A DNA stretch of 56,292 bases from Eubacteriales Family XIII. Incertae Sedis bacterium (lineage in GTDB: Bacteria > Bacillota > Clostridia > Peptostreptococcales > Anaerovoracaceae): NCBI GenBank assembly GCA_031277015.1, contig JAISLZ010000035.1, forward strand, positions 1-56,292. The letters run 5' to 3'. A program made the translations under genes and the position numbers. Positions 52,735 to 56,292 of this stretch are shown here, in pieces (within the stretch, counting starts at the first letter, position 1; each line of letters opens with the position of its first letter). A model generated the notes under the pieces. That model saw only the letters and a program-made list of their open reading frames with translations. It searched no databases and was not told where the DNA came from.

Positions 52735-52743
52735 GATTAGTAA

Positions 52744-53778
52744 ATGGAAAATATATTAGATAACAAAAATGATGTTCATGTTGGTACTATACTGGATTCG
52801 GTCAACCAGATGAGAGAACGTGTCCATAGGCTGCAAAAACAAATAATGATAATGACTTTACCTAGAATGGAGAATAAAAATATGCCCGATCCCGGAAGGG
52901 AAGAATTGGCTAAACATGATACATTCCATAAATTCGATGATTTTCAGTATCTTGAGTCGCGTGTTATTTATCATTATTTTAATTACGCTGATGCCTGTAA
53001 AAGTGCTTTGCGTCAAATCGAGAAAATGCCATTTGATTTTCACAACGGAATATCCTTCACCATACCTTCAAATTGCTCCTATGAGATGGCATTTGCATTT
53101 GAGGGTATAGTATCGGCATTTGGCATAACAATGGAAACCCCTGTCGTTGAAGAAGTAAAAAGAGGTCTATCAAGCAAGATTTTTAATGATTTCCCTCGAC
53201 GCCAGATTCAGCGCGACAATGTAGATGGGCTTTATTGGAGAATCAACGTGCTAAGGAATAGGGCAGTACATTTTGATGAACCACGCTATCACAATGCTGA
53301 TTCAAATGCACAGCGCTGGTTAGGATTGTCATCTAAACCATTAATGGCAGAAATAAAAGATGGCAAGTTGTCTCTTCAATGTACACTTTTTGATATTGCT
53401 GAAAATCAGTTAATTAAGGATATGATCTCAAATGAAATAATTAATAAGAAAACATACGTCCAAGGTTTTGGGGGGAACGTGATAGATTTGCTTTTTCCTG
53501 AAAAATCTCCGAAAGGATATGGCAAAAAAGCTCCTAACTTGTTGATGTATGGCGACCAGCTAAAGCGTTTTGACTATTTCAGGTCGTTTTGGACGCTTTC
53601 TGACGAGATGTTGTCATATCTCGAAAAAGTGAACCACTTATTTATGCGCTATGCTTTGGAGAACTTATCAAAGCGGGCAGATATTAAAGAAATGACAGGG
53701 CATCAATTCCAATATGACAATTCGGGTTCTTATAGCATAAGAGATGTTTATAATTTAAGGAGTAGTACTTTGCAATAA
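52744..53778 (+). CDS. hypothetical protein with HEPN-like RNRAVH motif
   Basis: 344 residues, markedly AT-rich and Lys/Asn-rich compared with the core. I recognise no full domain. The first 45 residues can form an amphipathic or coiled-coil helix; the middle is helical and contains RNRAVHFDEPRYH, with Arg171-Asn-x3-His176 matching the R-x4-6-H motif of HEPN ribonucleases (as in many abortive-infection and toxin proteins). The C-terminal part has aromatic-rich helices (FDYFRSFWTLSDEML). It sits in the tRNA-Gly island beside a toxin-antitoxin-like pair, so a defence role is possible but unproven. Confidence 0.75.
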   Translation: MENILDNKNDVHVGTILDSVNQMRERVHRLQKQIMIMTLPRMENKNMPDPGREELAKHDTFHKFDDFQYLESRVIYHYFNYADACKSALRQIEKMPFDFHNGISFTIPSNCSYEMAFAFEGIVSAFGITMETPVVEEVKRGLSSKIFNDFPRRQIQRDNVDGLYWRINVLRNRAVHFDEPRYHNADSNAQRWLGLSSKPLMAEIKDGKLSLQCTLFDIAENQLIKDMISNEIINKKTYVQGFGGNVIDLLFPEKSPKGYGKKAPNLLMYGDQLKRFDYFRSFWTLSDEMLSYLEKVNHLFMRYALENLSKRADIKEMTGHQFQYDNSGSYSIRDVYNLRSSTLQ

Positions 53779-53814
53779 TAGCAGTTAAAAAGCGTCTTGC
53801 TGACCACTGAAAAT

Positions 53815-53843
53815 TCGACATCGCGCGCACTGACGTGTATAAT
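53815..53843 (+). promoter_or_regulatory. promoter of the antitoxin/GNAT pair
   Basis: TCGACA (53815-53820), 17-bp spacer, TATAAT (53838-53843), followed by AAGGAGG at 53861-53867. Confidence 0.8.
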
Positions 53844-53875
53844 GGTTACAAAAGCCGCGAAAGGAGGTGTGCGTC

Positions 53876-54049
53876 ATGGCGACAAGTAGCATATTTAATA
53901 ACATCCGCATTACGAATAACGAGCAAGCAGAACTTTTGGTGAACGCGATGGAGACCGCCGAGAAAGTGGCGAAGGAGTCAACTCGCAAACCAGTTGAGTT
54001 CAAGGTTCTTCACCAAGGGGAACTCAAAGGCTTTTTGAAGGGGAAATAG
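53876..54049 (+). CDS. small antitoxin-like protein
   Basis: 57 residues, MATSSIFNNIRITNNEQAEL followed by LLVNAMETAEKVAKEST: a short beta strand and an amphipathic helix, resembling small clostridial proteins encoded just before GNAT genes. AAGGAGG lies 8 nt before the ATG; an in-frame GTG 9 bases upstream overlaps the ribosome binding site. It is probably the antitoxin of a type II pair with the next gene, whose reading frame is shifted relative to it. The assignment rests on size, position and N-terminal pattern. Confidence 0.75.
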   Translation: MATSSIFNNIRITNNEQAELLVNAMETAEKVAKESTRKPVEFKVLHQGELKGFLKGK

Positions 54050-54081
54050 CCATAGAATTTCTTACGTTCAATCTTGCGGCC

Positions 54082-54651
54082 TTGATCGCAGACGAGGGTT
54101 TGAAGGAAGTGCAATCGCTTCTTTCAACATTTTCGAGCAGATATGATCCGGACATCGAACAATTTCTGAAAGAACGGGCGATTGATTTTTCCAATCGCGG
54201 TATAGCGAGGACCCATCTTGTGATGTTGCGTACAGTTGATACGCCAATACTGCTTGGATATTTTACTCTTACCAACAAAATTTTGAGTATCCCATGCGGC
54301 GCCATTTCAAAAGGTATCGAAAAAAGGCTGTCTCGATTTGGACCGCTCGATGAAAATACGGATTCATACTCCGTTCCAATGCCCCTGATTGCTCAAATTG
54401 GCAAGAACTATACGAATGGAGTTGATGCTAAGATTAGTGGAGATGATTTGGTAGGCATAGCCTTGAAGCGGATCGGTGCAATTCAATTTGACCTCAGCGG
54501 CCAATATGCTTACATAGAATGCGAGGACAAGCCCAAACTTATTGAATATTACAAACGCAATGGCTTCATTCGCATCGACAATGGTGAACCCAGCAAACTT
54601 TACAATCATGGGAAACCATATCTTGTTCAGATGCTGAAACATATTTCATAG
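54082..54651 (+). CDS. GNAT-fold acetyltransferase, candidate toxin
   Basis: About 189 residues. GYFTLTNKI forms a GNAT-like central strand, ISGDDLVGIALKRIGAIQFDL lies around the acetyl-CoA region, and YIECEDKPKLIEYYKRNGFIRI is the classic GNAT C-terminal half. Such proteins paired with a small antitoxin (TacT/AtaT-like) acetylate charged tRNA; here that is inferred. The start is unclear: the only usual initiation codon in frame is a TTG at 54082, without Shine-Dalgarno, while coding-like frame continues upstream to an ATA at 54052 that follows AAGGGG and lies 2 nt after the antitoxin stop. It may use a rare start or be defective. Confidence 0.75.
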   Translation: MIADEGLKEVQSLLSTFSSRYDPDIEQFLKERAIDFSNRGIARTHLVMLRTVDTPILLGYFTLTNKILSIPCGAISKGIEKRLSRFGPLDENTDSYSVPMPLIAQIGKNYTNGVDAKISGDDLVGIALKRIGAIQFDLSGQYAYIECEDKPKLIEYYKRNGFIRIDNGEPSKLYNHGKPYLVQMLKHIS

Positions 54652-54819
54652 AGCGACTGCCCCATATTCATTGAAGAGTAGATGTTTTTTTCTATGACAT
54701 GATGATACCGCGTCATGGTTGTAGTATTACTGATAATATACATAAGTTCGAGGGTATTTTTGCGTAGCATCGTTAGATTTTCAACATAAAACGCACCCGA
54801 TCATTTTTGTTCAGTGATT
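54652..54819. other. non-coding, AT-rich gap
   Basis: Part of the 645-bp gene-free stretch 54652-55296. I see no ORF, promoter or clear terminator in this first part. The rest of the stretch holds the second 58-bp repeat, the att-like sequence and an inverted repeat listed separately. Confidence 0.5.
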
Positions 54820-54877
54820 CCATGCGAGAAACGCCTCCTTTACGGAGGTGTTTCTCGCATCAGGATGAAGGGAATCG
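54820..54877 (+). repeat. 58-bp direct repeat, copy B
   Basis: Second copy of the hairpin-plus-inverted-tRNA segment found after tRNA-Gly (52199-52256), with a single difference. Here no tRNA gene precedes it. The 120 bp that follow are GC-rich, with further short dyads such as GGGCGTCCA/TGGACGCCC around 54925-54945. Confidence 0.85.
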
Positions 54878-54997
54878 CGCATTGGATGAGACACGCCTCC
54901 GGCTCGCAGCTACCCGACCGGGCGGGGGCGTCCAGTGGACGCCCACGGTCCGAGCACGCGGAGCGAGTGCAGGACGGCAGGCGCGAAGCGTCTGCGT

Positions 54998-55017
54998 AAT
55001 TCCCTTCATCCGCACCA
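54998..55017 (+). repeat. att-like copy of the tRNA-Gly 3' end (right end of island)
   Basis: AATTCCCTTCATCCGCACCA equals the tRNA-Gly 3' end in 18 of 20 positions. Together with the tRNA it brackets a 2.8-kb AT-rich region. I take it as the right attachment site of the island. Confidence 0.7.
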
Positions 55018-55112
55018 ATGCAGATGTTCTTACAGAAATTAATGGGTTCGGGAAGTACATCCGTTTCTTTTTGCGGAATATCAAACAGCATTTTGCGTGG
55101 TGTGCGCTCCGA

Positions 55113-55129
55113 TGTAGTTTATAACTACA
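55113..55129. repeat. 17-bp inverted repeat
   Basis: TGTAGTT and AACTACA separated by TAT. Could be an operator; it lies about 180 bp upstream of the next gene. Nothing else in 55018-55296 is recognisable. Confidence 0.4.
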
Positions 55130-55296
55130 CCTGATGTTTATCTATTTGGTTATTAACATTGGGTGTTGATTCAGACCATGCTTGTATTTACAATTCATTT
55201 TAAATCTTATGCTTTTACTGAACTTGAAAGAAGGACAATTATGAGATGAAAAATCAAATGTTAAGCTCGCTACGAATTACCAATGAGGAAAAAACG

Positions 55297-55578
55297 ATGA
55301 AGACAATTGTTATTGCTTTGTTGTGTATTGCCATGATGCTATCTTCGGCCTTTAGTGTCTTTGCCGATGGCTCATCTGAATCAAGGAAAGACGTGACATC
55401 ATTTGCTGATTCTCAGGGGCAATATGGCAACAATAAGAAAGGTTCGGTGGCTACAAAGCTTGCATACGATAATTGTGGTAAAAATACACCGATTGATCTT
55501 ACGATGAAAAAGAAATCGGGAGGAAACAGTTATAGATCCACGTTCAGTATAAAAGACGTAACGTATACTCATTCGTAG
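55297..55578 (+). CDS. small secreted protein, unknown
   Basis: 93 residues: signal peptide MKTIVIALLCIAMMLSSAFS with cleavage probably after VFA, then a short hydrophilic mature part rich in Ser, Gly and Lys, with one Cys (YDNCGKN). GAGG lies about 9 nt before the ATG at 55297; an in-frame ATG at 55246 would put 17 polar residues before the signal peptide. I do not recognise a family. The next gene starts 6 nt after its stop. Confidence 0.7.
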   Translation: MKTIVIALLCIAMMLSSAFSVFADGSSESRKDVTSFADSQGQYGNNKKGSVATKLAYDNCGKNTPIDLTMKKKSGGNSYRSTFSIKDVTYTHS

Positions 55579-55584
55579 GAAATC

Positions 55585-56292
55585 ATGATGATCAACATTA
55601 TGAAGAGAAGTGCGCTGTCAGCTTTGGCCACCGCACTGTTGACGGCAACAATCATACAGATTGGATGTGCGTCTACCACGGATACGACGAAAGAAACAAA
55701 TACTCCAAAAATTGCCGAAGACTTATATATATCATTCTGCACAACCAATGAAGTGAAAAGGCAACCGGAAACCTTTGAGAGCCATGTGTACACGTATGGG
55801 CTGCAGTCGGGCGAAGTATCAGAAATGGGTGTTGTCCCATACAATTCGGGATACCCCCTCGCGGTATACAGCGCAAAGGACAAACAGATATATTATTCGT
55901 ACAGGGAAAACGAAAAGAATTGGAGGAACTCGCCACCACAACTTTATTCCTATGATCCCGCTACAAAAAAAGCGACTCAATTGACGGACAATCTTGCCGG
56001 CATGAATTATATTGTGCCGCAAAAGGACAAAGTGATTTTAGTTGCGTCTTCTATAGAAGAGGAAAATCTTTTGCCTTATGTATACGAACGCGGAAAGGGC
56101 GCTTCGCTTGTCTCAGGTTGGAACAAAGATTTGGGAATCAGAAAGCTCTATATAAATCCAAACAATGAAGAGGCCATATGCTCTGCATATTCGTCTAACG
56201 AAAGAAATAATCGATTTGAGTATCAGACGGATGAATACCCCTTTGAAGAGCCGCCGGAGTCAGTTTACTCGTTATTAGGAAAAGACAAGGTG
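55585..56292 (+). CDS. lipoprotein, partial (cut by window end)
   Basis: An open frame from ATG 55585 (or 55588) running off the right edge, at least 236 residues. The N-terminus is a lipoprotein signal: basic KR, a hydrophobic stretch and TIIQIGCAS with the lipid-modified Cys. The mature part has blades such as LYSYDPATKKATQLTDN, suggesting a TolB/WD40-like beta-propeller. TAGGA precedes the start. It lies 6 nt after the small secreted protein, probably in one operon. Likely extracellular, membrane-anchored; role unknown. Confidence 0.8.
   Translation, partial: MMINIMKRSALSALATALLTATIIQIGCASTTDTTKETNTPKIAEDLYISFCTTNEVKRQPETFESHVYTYGLQSGEVSEMGVVPYNSGYPLAVYSAKDKQIYYSYRENEKNWRNSPPQLYSYDPATKKATQLTDNLAGMNYIVPQKDKVILVASSIEEENLLPYVYERGKGASLVSGWNKDLGIRKLYINPNNEEAICSAYSSNERNNRFEYQTDEYPFEEPPESVYSLLGKDKV

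Overview
The window looks like chromosome of a Gram-positive-type, probably anaerobic bacterium of the Bacillota (Clostridia-like). The evidence is the gene order rpmE-prfA-sua5-rpiB-upp-tyrS, ddl followed by a DUF1934 gene, CIRCE heat-shock operators, AGGAGG-type ribosome binding sites, TTGACA/TATAAT promoters, separate coaB and coaC genes, ECF vitamin-transporter S components and several secreted surface proteins (one with an LPXTG-like tail). I cannot place it below class level. Core genes are visibly GC-rich; two accessory blocks are clearly more AT-rich.

Layout. 1-10 kb: tRNA-Val, a very long glycine-rich surface protein, an M20 amidohydrolase, gltX and a large secreted repeat protein. 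9.7-14.3 kb (minus strand): coaB-coaC and a DHHW/MBOAT pair that probably O-acetylates an extracellular polymer. 14.3-20 kb: CIRCE-controlled clpB, then a compact aconitase with a GntR regulator and a palindromic candidate operator. 20-25 kb: a ricin-repeat NlpC/P60 hydrolase, a promoter-to-terminator unit without an ORF (candidate ncRNA), a lone type IV pilin-like protein and a nucleobase permease. 25-28.8 kb: groES-groEL, a small ribbon-helix-helix protein and tyrA.

28.8-35.4 kb is the most interesting part. An AT-rich cassette of two glycosyltransferases (plus strand) meets, tail to tail with a single base between stop codons, a 1041-residue protein (minus strand) built as PD-(D/E)xK nuclease, P-loop NTPase and helical repeats, an Avs-like anti-phage architecture. 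The cassette is bounded by a perfect 22-bp inverted repeat shaped like a tyrosine-recombinase core site, each copy lying between an inward-facing promoter and the first gene, and a tyrosine recombinase gene lies just outside the right copy. I read this as a candidate invertible, promoter-swapping surface-glycosylation/defence cassette.

35.5-52.2 kb returns to housekeeping: galE, rpmE-prfA-sua5-rpiB-upp-tyrS, two secreted proteins (one a subtilisin-like protease), two ECF S components, a small GNAT, a membrane protein, a DJ-1-like protein, ddl, DUF1934, an aspartate-aminotransferase-like gene and tRNA-Gly. From 52.2 to 55.0 kb a small AT-rich island sits between the tRNA-Gly 3' end and copies of that end; it carries a decayed serine recombinase, a protein with a HEPN-like RNRAVH motif and a probable antitoxin/GNAT-toxin pair. 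The window ends in a small secreted protein and a lipoprotein gene cut by the edge.

Recurrent small-scale features: at least five genes have a -10 box only 6-9 nt before the ATG and no Shine-Dalgarno sequence (candidate leaderless mRNAs), and a family of short hairpin repeats with GGAAACnCTGAT-like ends, one copy flanked by a perfect TTAG duplication. All calls come from reading the sequence; no database search was possible.
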